DNA of 7,691 bases from contig CALGGL010000181.1 in assembly GCA_937915975.1 (NCBI GenBank), positions 1 through 7,691 on the forward strand, given 5' to 3'. Below are positions 1-6,525 of the stretch, piece by piece. Positions within the stretch are counted from its first letter, which is position 1. The number at the start of each line of letters is the position of its first letter. The DNA comes from an uncultured Lachnospiraceae bacterium (GTDB taxonomy: Bacteria > Bacillota > Clostridia > Lachnospirales > Lachnospiraceae). Below the pieces are notes generated by a model. That model was not told the origin of the DNA and did not search any database. It was given only the letters and a program-made list of their open reading frames with translations. Made by a program: the position numbers and the translations under genes.

Positions 1-249
1 ATTTTTAGTGGGCATTATTTCATATAAGTTTATTTTATGATGATTATAATGTTCATTTAATTCATCTTTGAAACAATAATTGCATAAATAAGTATTACAT
101 TTTTCACAATAATGAATATAATTTGCATTATGAATTGAACATCTAAAAGAGCTTATTATTAAATTTGAATTATTTTCTTTGATATGCACATCTAAGAATA
201 TGCAATTTAAACAAAAATAATTGTCACATATTTTACATTTATATTTCAT
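1..249 (-). CDS. B-box-like zinc-finger protein, partial (3' end cut by window edge)
   Basis: I translated this by hand: 83 codons from an ATG at 249, open to the window edge, so the C-terminus is missing. Seen: a GAGGT ribosome binding site about 8 nt upstream. The protein has two cysteine-rich units. The first is C5-x2-C8-x4-C13-x2-C16-x5-H22. The second is C37-x2-H40-x7-C48-x2-C51-x4-C56-x2-C59-x7-H67-x2-H70 (H71 also available). The second spacing fits the B-box type 2 zinc finger; the first looks like the same motif without its CxxH part. In eukaryotes B-boxes bind two zinc ions and mediate protein contacts, for example in TRIM ubiquitin ligases; bacterial cases are much less studied. 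The gene follows the ferritin-like gene after 18 nt, so co-transcription is likely. GC is about 20%, far below the window's main genes, which suggests transfer. The full-length function is unknown. It could also be a generic zinc ribbon, but the CxxH start favours a B-box. Confidence 0.72.
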   Translation of the reverse strand, partial: MKYKCKICDNYFCLNCIFLDVHIKENNSNLIISSFRCSIHNANYIHYCEKCNTYLCNYCFKDELNEHYNHHKINLYEIMPTKN

Positions 250-267
250 ATTATTTACCTCATTTCT

Positions 268-726
268 TTATATTTCAGACATTTCAAGTAGATAGTTCTC
301 ATACCCAACTCGATTTATAAAATCAAGATGTTTATTTACCCACTCGCAATGTTCTTCTTCATCTTTTATGAATTCATTAAACATATCTCTTGTAACATAA
401 TCATCATCAAAAGAATTTGCTACTTTATTCATTGCAGGAATACCTTCAACAAATTCATCAGCCCATCTTTGTAGTAACTCTTTTACATCATAATGTATTT
501 GTTGTGGTATAGAACCATATTCTGGCTTTCCTCCAAGTGCTACAATTCTTGCAGTACATTTTTCTGCTTCTTCCAGCTCCTCTTTTGCTTCTTCCATACA
601 TTTATCTGCAAACTTAACAAGTCCTTGCTTTCTAAAGATAGCAGCATGTATTCTATCAGCTTGTGATGTTGAATACCAATCTTTTGCAAACTCATTTAGT
701 ATTTTTACTTTTTCTTCTAAATTCAT
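268..726 (-). CDS. Bacterioferritin-like ferritin-superfamily protein with altered metal ligands
   Basis: This is a complete 152-residue protein, about the size of bacterioferritin (about 158). AGAAGGAGG lies 9 nt before the ATG and fixes the start. The sequence aligns end to end with remembered E. coli Bfr: H27-A-A-I-F against HARMF, E45 to I61 with the helix-B pattern, Y110-V-T-R-D-M against YVSRDM, and D122-E-E-E-H126 against DEEGH. Such four-helix proteins oxidise and store iron or detoxify peroxide in the cytoplasm. By this alignment E50, E123 and H126 match ferroxidase ligands. The first ligand Glu falls on W17, the central His on E53, and the fourth ligand on D90 or E91. The haem-binding Met falls on L51, so haem is not expected. 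It may therefore be a divergent diiron protein rather than a standard bacterioferritin. It is the first gene of a minus-strand pair with the B-box-like gene. GC is about 35%. Family membership is sure; biochemical activity is inferred. Confidence 0.85.
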   Translation of the reverse strand: MNLEEKVKILNEFAKDWYSTSQADRIHAAIFRKQGLVKFADKCMEEAKEELEEAEKCTARIVALGGKPEYGSIPQQIHYDVKELLQRWADEFVEGIPAMNKVANSFDDDYVTRDMFNEFIKDEEEHCEWVNKHLDFINRVGYENYLLEMSEI

Positions 727-776
727 AGAAAATAACCTCCTTCTTATATTTTCATCAGTTTATCTATGAAAATATA

Positions 777-792
777 TTATAATATGTTATAA
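777..792. promoter_or_regulatory. Candidate operator, TTATAA-N4-TTATAA
   Basis: Two self-complementary TTATAA hexamers are separated by 4 nt and overlap the predicted start of ferritin transcription, just downstream of the candidate -10. The known Bacillus PerR box has two TTATAA halves with a 3-nt spacer, so this is near but not identical. PerR or Fur control of a ferritin-like gene would make sense. In DNA this AT-rich the match could be accidental. Confidence 0.25.
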
Positions 793-820
793 CTATATTA
801 CACATGTCTTATAAAATCAA
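792..820 (-). promoter_or_regulatory. Candidate sigma-A promoter for the ferritin/B-box pair
   Basis: Reading the minus strand, TTGATT (820 to 815) and TATAGT (797 to 792) are separated by exactly 17 nt, close to the TTGACA/TATAAT consensus. Transcription would start near 785, giving a leader of about 60 nt before the ATG at 726. A second TATAAT lies at 781 to 776 but has only TGTGTA at the matching -35 position. The region is so AT-rich that chance matches are likely. Confidence 0.45.
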
Positions 821-846
821 TTTACAATATTTTAATATTTGTTAGA

Positions 847-877
847 TATGTTACAAATATTAGTTAAGTGTAACATA
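847..877. promoter_or_regulatory. Perfect 8-bp inverted repeat ahead of the 892 gene
   Basis: TATGTTAC (847 to 854) and GTAACATA (870 to 877) are exact reverse complements with a 15-nt spacer. The right arm ends right next to the AAAGGAG ribosome binding site at 878 to 884. It could be an operator for the plus-strand operon or an RNA hairpin next to the ribosome binding site. No convincing promoter for the operon could be fixed; the best guess is TTTACA at 821 to 826 with a weak TAGATA at 843 to 848. Confidence 0.35.
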
Positions 878-891
878 AAAGGAGAAAAGCT

Positions 892-2313
892 ATGAAAAAT
901 GGTTGGAAAAGGCTTTTTATTATATCATTCATTTTGATTGTGCTTGAAATAGTGGGCACAGCGGTTGTCATGCTTCCGTTTTATGCCAGACATATGGTGT
1001 TTGTTAATATTGAAAAGGGTAATGCGGCAAAGGCAAGCGGATATTATGAAATGCTGAATGATTCGGGAAAGGAAAAGGTTATATCCTATCTGGATGATTT
1101 TGCGGCAACTCTTTGCGAAAAATACATTGACGGTAAGAGAACGTATGAAGAGACAATGGCTTCACTGGATGCCATAAACGAAATTGATAAATCCAAACAG
1201 ATTGCAGCCGGATATATAGAAGATGTTGCGTCCAATGAATATAAATCCGTTTTGCTCGAATTTTATGAAGCTGATATCACAAGAGATGCAAATAAAGGTT
1301 ACAATCTGAAGCCAAAGCTTGATATTGTTAAACAGAGACTTGATACCTCGAAGAGGGAAAGTCTTATGATAGAGCTTTTGAATGAAAAATACAGAAGCTT
1401 TTTAAATGATGAGCTTCCAAGCGAAAATTTACTTGCTATGTGTAGTGTTGTAATAGATAATGCATATTATGAGGCATACGATTATGCCGAGGTTATAGCA
1501 AAAAATGCCGAGAGCGTTGTAATGTACAGAAATCTATATGTTTCGCTTCAGGAAAAGCTTGCGGTAAATGATTATTTTGGAGTAATCAATTCATGTAAAA
1601 ACATAGTTGTTGATGAGTGGGACACAAGATACAGAAGTCTTTTTGATGATACTTATTCGTCAGCTTATGAAAACGGAAAGACCTATTATTCCGAAAAGCT
1701 TGATGAACTTGTTGCTTCCGGAGATAAGGAAAAAGCGATTGAGCTTATGAACCGGATAGAGGCGTATTACGGTGATGAGGTAGACATAAGCGGTGCAAGA
1801 AGCAAACTTATAGAAAGCTGGCAGCAGGCATATCTTGATTTTATGGAAAGCTATGATGCGTCGTCCGCATCACAGACAGTAAACACTGTTTTGCTTTACG
1901 ATATAAATGATGATGACGTTCCTGAAATGTTCCTGTTTGATTCGGCAGACATAGATATGGCATATATCGGTTGTGAAATTTACAATATAAGTAATAATAA
2001 ATGCAAGCATTTGGGCTATTACTATGTAGTAAATATCTGCGATGACGGTTATCTTATAACAATTCCAGCATCGGGCGGCGGAGATGAGGCTTATGCACTT
2101 ACATCCTACGACGGAGAAAAGCTTACCGAGGGTGAGGATTGTAAGAAGATAGGTGAAAGCTATTATGTAAACGGACAGGAGGTAAGCGATGCAGATTACC
2201 TATCCGTAAGAACAGGAATACTTGCACATGCAAGTGCATACACACTCAAGAACTCAAAGAGTTCGGATATAGCGGATGCTATGGAATATATTATGTTTTT
2301 TGAAAATAAATAA
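892..2313 (+). CDS. Membrane-anchored extracytoplasmic protein of unknown function
   Basis: This is a 473-residue protein with AAAGGAG 7 nt before the ATG. Residues 1 to 7 are basic, and residues 8 to 30 form one hydrophobic helix followed by a soluble chain. It is either a signal anchor or an uncleaved signal peptide, with the body outside the cell; there is no lipobox cysteine. Residues 35 to 310 are charged and mostly helical, rich in Tyr, Glu and Lys. Residues 311 to 473 form a separate beta-rich domain opening with [17 protein letters not shown]. The D337-x-N-x-D-x-x-x-E345 pattern resembles calcium-binding loops of the DxNxDGxPE type, common in secreted proteins of gut Clostridia. No catalytic motif is recognised. 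It is the first gene of the presumed operon, 20 nt before the hydratase, and divergent from the ferritin-like gene. It may sense or bind an extracellular ligand, but nothing shows this directly. Confidence 0.8.
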   Translation: MKNGWKRLFIISFILIVLEIVGTAVVMLPFYARHMVFVNIEKGNAAKASGYYEMLNDSGKEKVISYLDDFAATLCEKYIDGKRTYEETMASLDAINEIDKSKQIAAGYIEDVASNEYKSVLLEFYEADITRDANKGYNLKPKLDIVKQRLDTSKRESLMIELLNEKYRSFLNDELPSENLLAMCSVVIDNAYYEAYDYAEVIAKNAESVVMYRNLYVSLQEKLAVNDYFGVINSCKNIVVDEWDTRYRSLFDDTYSSAYENGKTYYSEKLDELVASGDKEKAIELMNRIEAYYGDEVDISGARSKLIESWQQAYLDFMESYDASSASQTVNTVLLYDINDDDVPEMFLFDSADIDMAYIGCEIYNISNNKCKHLGYYYVVNICDDGYLITIPASGGGDEAYALTSYDGEKLTEGEDCKKIGESYYVNGQEVSDADYLSVRTGILAHASAYTLKNSKSSDIADAMEYIMFFENK

Positions 2314-2333
2314 AAATTTGGAGGAAAAAGGAA

Positions 2334-4616
2334 ATGATTAAACTGTATGACACCGGAGCGTATCTTTTAAACGGTACGGAGCTTGTTTGCGATGATGCTG
2401 ATGCGAAGAGCATTCTTGAGAGTAAGGGCATTAATACCACAAAAGAAGAGGCTTCACAAAATACAATGGCATATAATATTCTTAAGGCGCACAATACCTC
2501 AGAGAATATGGAACAGCTTAAGATAAAGTTTGATAAGATGACTTCTCATGACATTACCTTTGTCGGAATCATTCAGACGGCAAGAGCTTCGGGACTTACT
2601 GAGTTTCCTATACCTTATGTCCTTACAAACTGCCACAATTCACTTTGTGCGGTAGGCGGAACCATAAATGAGGATGACCATGTATTCGGTCTTTCCTGTG
2701 CTAAGAAATACGGAGGAGTTTATGTTCCTCCTCATCAGGCTGTTATCCATCAGTTTGCAAGAGAGATGCTCGCAGAATGCGGAGCGATGATACTCGGTTC
2801 GGACAGCCATACAAGATACGGTGCATTGGGTACCATGGCAATAGGTGAAGGAGGCGGCGAGCTTGCCAAGCAGCTTCTTAAGAGAACCTATGATGTGGCA
2901 AGACCGGGTGTGGTTGCCATATATCTTGACGGCGAGCTTGCAAAGGGTGTCGGCCCTCAGGATGTTGCTCTTGCCATAATCGGAGCAACCTTTAACTGCG
3001 GTTATGTTAAAAATAAGGTTATGGAATTTGTCGGACCTGGTGTCGATAAGCTTTCTGCAGATACAAGAATCGGAATCGACGTAATGACAACCGAAACCAC
3101 CTGTCTTTCTTCTATTTGGAAGACAGATGATGAGATAAAGAAATGGTATGAAACACATTACAGACCGGAAGCCTATAAGGAGCTTGCTCCGGGTGCGGTT
3201 TCCTACTATGATGGAGTGGTATATGTTAATCTTTCGGAGATTAAGCCTATGATTGCCATGCCTTTCCACCCGAGCAATGTTTATACAATTGAAGAATTAA
3301 AGGCTAATCTTATGGATATACTTGATGATGTGGAGAAGAAGGCACTTGTTTCTCTTGACGGAAAGGTTGACTTTACTCTTAAGGATAAGGTAAGAGACGG
3401 TAAGCTTTATGTTGAACAGGGAATAATCGCAGGCTGTGCCGGCGGTGGTTTTGAAAACATATGTGAAGCTGCAGATATCATAAGAGATAAGTACATAGGT
3501 GCGGATGAATTTACTTTATCCGTTTATCCTGCTTCAACACCTATATATATGGAGCTTGCTAAAAACGGTGTTCTTGCCGATCTTATCAAAACAGGTGCAA
3601 TTGTAAAGACAGCATTTTGCGGACCTTGCTTCGGTGCGGGAGATACACCTGCCAATAACGCGTTCAGTATCAGACATTCAACAAGAAACTTCCCTAACAG
3701 AGAAGGCTCTAAGATACAGAACGGACAGATATCATCGGTTGCTCTTATGGATGCACGTTCCATAGCCGCAACTGCTGCAAATAAGGGTTATCTTACTGCG
3801 GCAACCGATATGGATATAGAATACAAGGGACAGAAATATTTCTTTGACAGAACCATATATGATAACAGAGTTTATAACGGTGTCGGAAAAGCCGATCCTT
3901 CGGTAGAGATTAAATTCGGACCAAACATAAAGGATTGGCCGGAAATGGTTGCTTTAACAGATAATCTTATGCTTAAGGTGTGCTCGGTTATAAATGATCC
4001 GGTTACCACAACCGATGAGCTTATCCCTTCCGGAGAAACCTCATCCTACAGATCAAATCCTCTCGGACTTGCGGAATTTACACTTTCCAGAAAGGATCCT
4101 GAGTACGTAGGCAGAGCAAAAGCGGTTCAGAAGGTGGAAAAGATACGTGAAGCGGGAGAATGTATGGGTGCTGCAGATCCTTCTCTTAAGGAGGCTATGC
4201 ATAAGGTTAAGGAAACTTTCCCTGATGCCTGTCATGACAATACCGGAGTAGGTAGTACAATCTTTGCGGTTAAGCCGGGTGACGGTTCGGCAAGAGAACA
4301 GGCCGCTTCCTGCCAGAAGGTTCTCGGAGGATGGGCAAATATTGCCAAGGAATACGCCACAAAGAGATATCGTTCAAATCTTATCAACTGGGGCATGCTT
4401 CCTTTCGTTATGGACGAGGATTATAAATTCGATATAGATGATTACATTTTTATACCTGATATTGTAAAGGCTATAAAGGATAAGTCGGATATAATCAAGG
4501 CATATGTGGTTAATAAGGATATGCATGAGCTTAAACTTACACTTGGTGCGCTTACTGATGATGAAAGAGATATTATTCTTGCGGGATGCCTTATAAATTA
4601 TTATAAAGAAAACTAA
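2334..4616 (+). CDS. Aconitase-superfamily hydratase (YbhJ-like)
   Basis: This is a complete 760-residue protein with GGAGG 9 nt before the ATG. Aconitase-type enzymes move water between carbons of hydroxy-acids using a 4Fe-4S cluster with one open iron site. Seen: S156-D-S-H-T160 followed by a glycine-rich stretch, matching the DSHT substrate region; C368 in [10 protein letters not shown]429-G-P-C432, the paired cluster cysteines; the [11 protein letters not shown] stretch at 449 to 459; and the swivel-domain GDGSARE at 649 to 655, matching the GxxSRE active-site arginine region. All three cluster cysteines are therefore present. The usual GSCTNS around the first cysteine is replaced by GCAGGG. 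Overall length and pattern fit the YbhJ-type hydratases often labelled simply 'hydratase', whose substrate is not established to my knowledge. It is probably cytoplasmic and oxygen-sensitive. It is the second gene of the operon, 67 nt before the NfeD gene. Citrate/isocitrate activity cannot be excluded. Confidence 0.9.
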   Translation: MIKLYDTGAYLLNGTELVCDDADAKSILESKGINTTKEEASQNTMAYNILKAHNTSENMEQLKIKFDKMTSHDITFVGIIQTARASGLTEFPIPYVLTNCHNSLCAVGGTINEDDHVFGLSCAKKYGGVYVPPHQAVIHQFAREMLAECGAMILGSDSHTRYGALGTMAIGEGGGELAKQLLKRTYDVARPGVVAIYLDGELAKGVGPQDVALAIIGATFNCGYVKNKVMEFVGPGVDKLSADTRIGIDVMTTETTCLSSIWKTDDEIKKWYETHYRPEAYKELAPGAVSYYDGVVYVNLSEIKPMIAMPFHPSNVYTIEELKANLMDILDDVEKKALVSLDGKVDFTLKDKVRDGKLYVEQGIIAGCAGGGFENICEAADIIRDKYIGADEFTLSVYPASTPIYMELAKNGVLADLIKTGAIVKTAFCGPCFGAGDTPANNAFSIRHSTRNFPNREGSKIQNGQISSVALMDARSIAATAANKGYLTAATDMDIEYKGQKYFFDRTIYDNRVYNGVGKADPSVEIKFGPNIKDWPEMVALTDNLMLKVCSVINDPVTTTDELIPSGETSSYRSNPLGLAEFTLSRKDPEYVGRAKAVQKVEKIREAGECMGAADPSLKEAMHKVKETFPDACHDNTGVGSTIFAVKPGDGSAREQAASCQKVLGGWANIAKEYATKRYRSNLINWGMLPFVMDEDYKFDIDDYIFIPDIVKAIKDKSDIIKAYVVNKDMHELKLTLGALTDDERDIILAGCLINYYKEN

Positions 4617-4683
4617 GCTTTGAATAATTATGTATTATTAAATATGCTTTGAAGCTTATGGATAAAAAGAAGGAGGAGATATT

Positions 4684-5118
4684 ATGATGTGGATGGTAAT
4701 ATGGCTTATAGCTACTGCTGTTTTGGTTGTCATGGAGATGATTTCTCTCGGACTTACCACAATCTGGTTCGCAGGCGGAGCACTTGTGGCAGCGCTTTTT
4801 GCTTATCTTGGTTTGCATTGGCTTGCCCAGATATTTGTATTTGCAATAGTATCACTTTTACTTTTGTTCTTTACAAGACCTTTGGCTGTAAAGCATCTGA
4901 TGAAGGAGCCCGAAAAAACAAATGTTGAGGGATTAATCGGAAAGGTCGGATATGTAACAAAGACGATAAATAACCTTAAGTCGGAGGGTGAAGTTAAGCT
5001 TAACGGTATGGAGTGGACCGCACGCTCAAAGAATGATGAAATAATCGAAGAGGATGAAGAGGTTATCGTTGATTCCATAAGCGGAGTAAAGCTGATAGTT
5101 ATTAAGAAGCAAAGTTAA
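4684..5118 (+). CDS. Short NfeD-family membrane protein
   Basis: This is a 144-residue protein. An AAGGAGGAG ribosome binding site ends about 6 nt before ATG-ATG; the first ATG is chosen, but the second, at 4687, would serve equally well. Seen: hydrophobic helices at about residues 2 to 22, 25 to 43 and 46 to 66, then a soluble domain at 78 to 142. The soluble part has the NfeD OB-fold signature: G-K-V-G at 86 to 89, a G-M-E-W-T-A stretch at 108 to 113, and a closing acidic-to-beta segment with V-D-S-I-S-G-V-K-L-I-V. It lacks the ClpP-like protease domain of long NfeD proteins, so it belongs to the short class, like E. coli YbbJ beside QmcA. Short NfeD proteins are thought to bind SPFH proteins in the membrane. 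The SPFH gene follows 70 nt downstream, which supports that partnership. Confidence 0.9.
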   Translation: MMWMVIWLIATAVLVVMEMISLGLTTIWFAGGALVAALFAYLGLHWLAQIFVFAIVSLLLLFFTRPLAVKHLMKEPEKTNVEGLIGKVGYVTKTINNLKSEGEVKLNGMEWTARSKNDEIIEEDEEVIVDSISGVKLIVIKKQS

Positions 5119-5188
5119 GAATTCCACAGCTTATGTTTAAAGGTTAATATATACAATTTTAATAATATATTTTAAGGAGGATTTTATT

Positions 5189-6148
5189 ATGGGAGTTAGT
5201 TTATTGTCAGGTCTTTCGGGAGGACAGTGGTTTGGACTGTTTCTTGTATTTATCGTAGTTGTGATTGTTGCAAGCTCGATAAGAATTGTTCCGCAGGCCT
5301 ATGCTTATGTAATGGAGAGACTTGGTACCTATCAGTCAACATGGGGAGTGGGTTTTCACATGAAGCTGCCTATCTTCGATAAGGTAGCACACAGGGTATC
5401 ACTTAAGGAACAGGTGGTGGATTTTGCGCCACAGCCGGTTATCACAAAGGATAACGTAACAATGAGAATCGATACCGTTGTATTTTTCCAGATTACCGAT
5501 CCTAAGCTTTTTGCTTACGGTGTGGAAAATCCTATAATGGCTATCGAAAACCTTACGGCAACAACCTTAAGAAATATAATCGGTGATCTTGAACTTGACC
5601 AAACTCTTACTTCAAGAGAGACAATTAATACAAAAATGAGAGCTACGCTTGATGAAGCTACAGATCCTTGGGGAATAAAGGTAAACAGAGTGGAGCTTAA
5701 GAATATTATTCCGCCTGCAGCTATTCAGGATGCGATGGAAAAGCAGATGAAGGCTGAAAGAGAGCGTCGTGAGCAGATTCTTATAGCAGAGGGTGAGAAA
5801 AAGTCAGCAATCCTTCGTGCCGAAGGTCAGAAGGAATCTCTTATACTTGCTGCTGAGGCAGAAAAGCAGTCGGCCATCCTTCGAGCAGAAGCAACCAAGG
5901 AAGCAACCATAAAGAGAGCTGAAGGTGAGGCTCAGGCAATCCTGGCAGTTCAAAAGGCAAATGCGGACGGTATCAAATTCCTTAATGAGGCTTCACCTGA
6001 AAAGGCTGTTCTTACATTAAAGAGCCTTGAGGCATTTGAAAAAGCTGCCGACGGAAAGTCCAATAAGCTTATAATTCCATCGGAAATAGCAAGTATAGCA
6101 GGTCTTGCATCTTCAATAACTGAGATTGTAAAGGATTCTAAAGAGTAG
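5189..6148 (+). CDS. SPFH/stomatin-like membrane protein (QmcA/slipin type)
   Basis: This is a 319-residue protein, the normal size for the family, with AAGGAGG 8 nt before the ATG. Seen: a membrane helix at about 14 to 30; an SPFH (band 7) domain at about 31 to 190 starting with the typical IVPQAYAYVMERLGTY and G-F-H-M-K-L-P-I-F; the E-L-D-Q-T-L-T-S-R-E-T-I-N stretch at 135 to 147 typical of paraslipins; then a long charged helix at 178 to 255 and a hydrophobic, Ala/Ile-rich tail. Such proteins form large ring or cage oligomers at the membrane, organise microdomains and, in E. coli, surround the FtsH protease (HflK/C; QmcA is a relative). The upstream NfeD gene is its standard partner. A 116-residue gene of unknown function follows 14 nt downstream, probably translated from the same message. 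Family assignment is certain; the exact client is unknown. Confidence 0.94.
   Translation: MGVSLLSGLSGGQWFGLFLVFIVVVIVASSIRIVPQAYAYVMERLGTYQSTWGVGFHMKLPIFDKVAHRVSLKEQVVDFAPQPVITKDNVTMRIDTVVFFQITDPKLFAYGVENPIMAIENLTATTLRNIIGDLELDQTLTSRETINTKMRATLDEATDPWGIKVNRVELKNIIPPAAIQDAMEKQMKAERERREQILIAEGEKKSAILRAEGQKESLILAAEAEKQSAILRAEATKEATIKRAEGEAQAILAVQKANADGIKFLNEASPEKAVLTLKSLEAFEKAADGKSNKLIIPSEIASIAGLASSITEIVKDSKE
5786..5950 (+). repeat. Five tandem 33-nt (11-residue) repeats within the SPFH coiled coil
   Basis: Residues 200 to 254 divide without gaps into five 11-residue units, each starting with Ala-Glu: AEGEKKSAILR, AEGQKESLILA, AEAEKQSAILR, AEATKEATIKR and AEGEAQAILAV. Eleven-residue periodicity predicts a right-handed or straight helical stalk rather than the usual seven-residue coiled coil. 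Units 1 and 3 are nearly identical in protein (AExEKxSAILR) but differ in codons (GCAATCCTTCGT against GCCATCCTTCGA), so the repeat is held by selection on protein rather than by recent duplication. Confidence 0.8.
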
Positions 6149-6162
6149 AAAGGTGATTAAAT

Positions 6163-6513
6163 ATGGGACTTCCTGAACTTCAAAGTGAAGCCATTAAGCA
6201 ATTGGCTGATTACAGTGATAAAATTATTCCCGCTACCGAGACCGTTATAAAGGAATTAAGAGGCGAAAGAAAAGATGATACAGATGAGCTCTTCGGTCTG
6301 GTGATACAGGGAATTAACTGGGAAATAGAAATTTTTAACAACTGTGAGGCTGTTATCAATAAAAATGAGCCTCTTGTTGATAAATCAAAGATGGCTCAGG
6401 CTGTAACAAGACTGGGAAAGGTGCTTCAGGAGAAGGACGATATCAAAATCGCAGCCTGCCTTGAGGTGGACTTCCTGCCGTTTCTGAAGAGTATGAAAAA
6501 AGCTTCGGAATAA
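6163..6513 (+). CDS. Small helical protein of unknown function
   Basis: This is a 116-residue protein, starting 14 nt after the SPFH stop codon, with AAAGGTGA 6 nt or so before the ATG. I do not recognise the family. Seen: no signal peptide or membrane helix; mostly amphipathic helix with one charged break at R33-G-E-R-K-D-D-T40; two cysteines (C61 and C99), not paired in a metal motif; and a short hydrophobic C-terminal stretch with D103-F-L-P-F107. Its codon use matches its neighbours. Tight spacing to the SPFH gene suggests coupled expression and a possible role as a cytosolic partner of the NfeD/SPFH complex, but this is inference from position only. It is the last gene before the large palindrome, so probably the last of the operon. 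Confidence 0.75.
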   Translation: MGLPELQSEAIKQLADYSDKIIPATETVIKELRGERKDDTDELFGLVIQGINWEIEIFNNCEAVINKNEPLVDKSKMAQAVTRLGKVLQEKDDIKIAACLEVDFLPFLKSMKKASE

Positions 6514-6525
6514 TGTGTTACGGGG

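Noticed and set aside
1..249. Eukaryotic contamination as the source of the B-box sequence
   Set aside because: A GAGGT ribosome binding site, 18-nt spacing to a bacterial ferritin-like gene and a shared strand support a bacterial gene. Origin by past transfer remains possible, and a misjoin is kept as a caveat.
2640..3269. Minus-strand open frame of 209 codons inside the hydratase gene
   Set aside because: It lies fully within a clearly conserved gene, its translation is rich in Cys, Arg and Ser without any domain, and it has no ribosome binding site that I can see. It is a shadow frame.
4614..4658. Inverted repeat TAAGCTT/AAGCTTA in the gap between hydratase and NfeD genes
   Set aside because: The 7-bp arms lie 31 nt apart and are not followed by a T-tract, so it does not look like a terminator; the inner AATAAT/ATTATT pairing is weak.
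4803..5078. Minus-strand open frame across the NfeD gene
   Set aside because: The plus-strand NfeD reading has membrane helices, an OB-fold signature and a strong ribosome binding site; the antisense translation is low-complexity serine-rich.
5132..5175. AT-rich inverted repeat before the SPFH gene
   Set aside because: Arms consist only of A and T with mismatches, as expected by chance in such DNA; no promoter hexamer pair is convincing.
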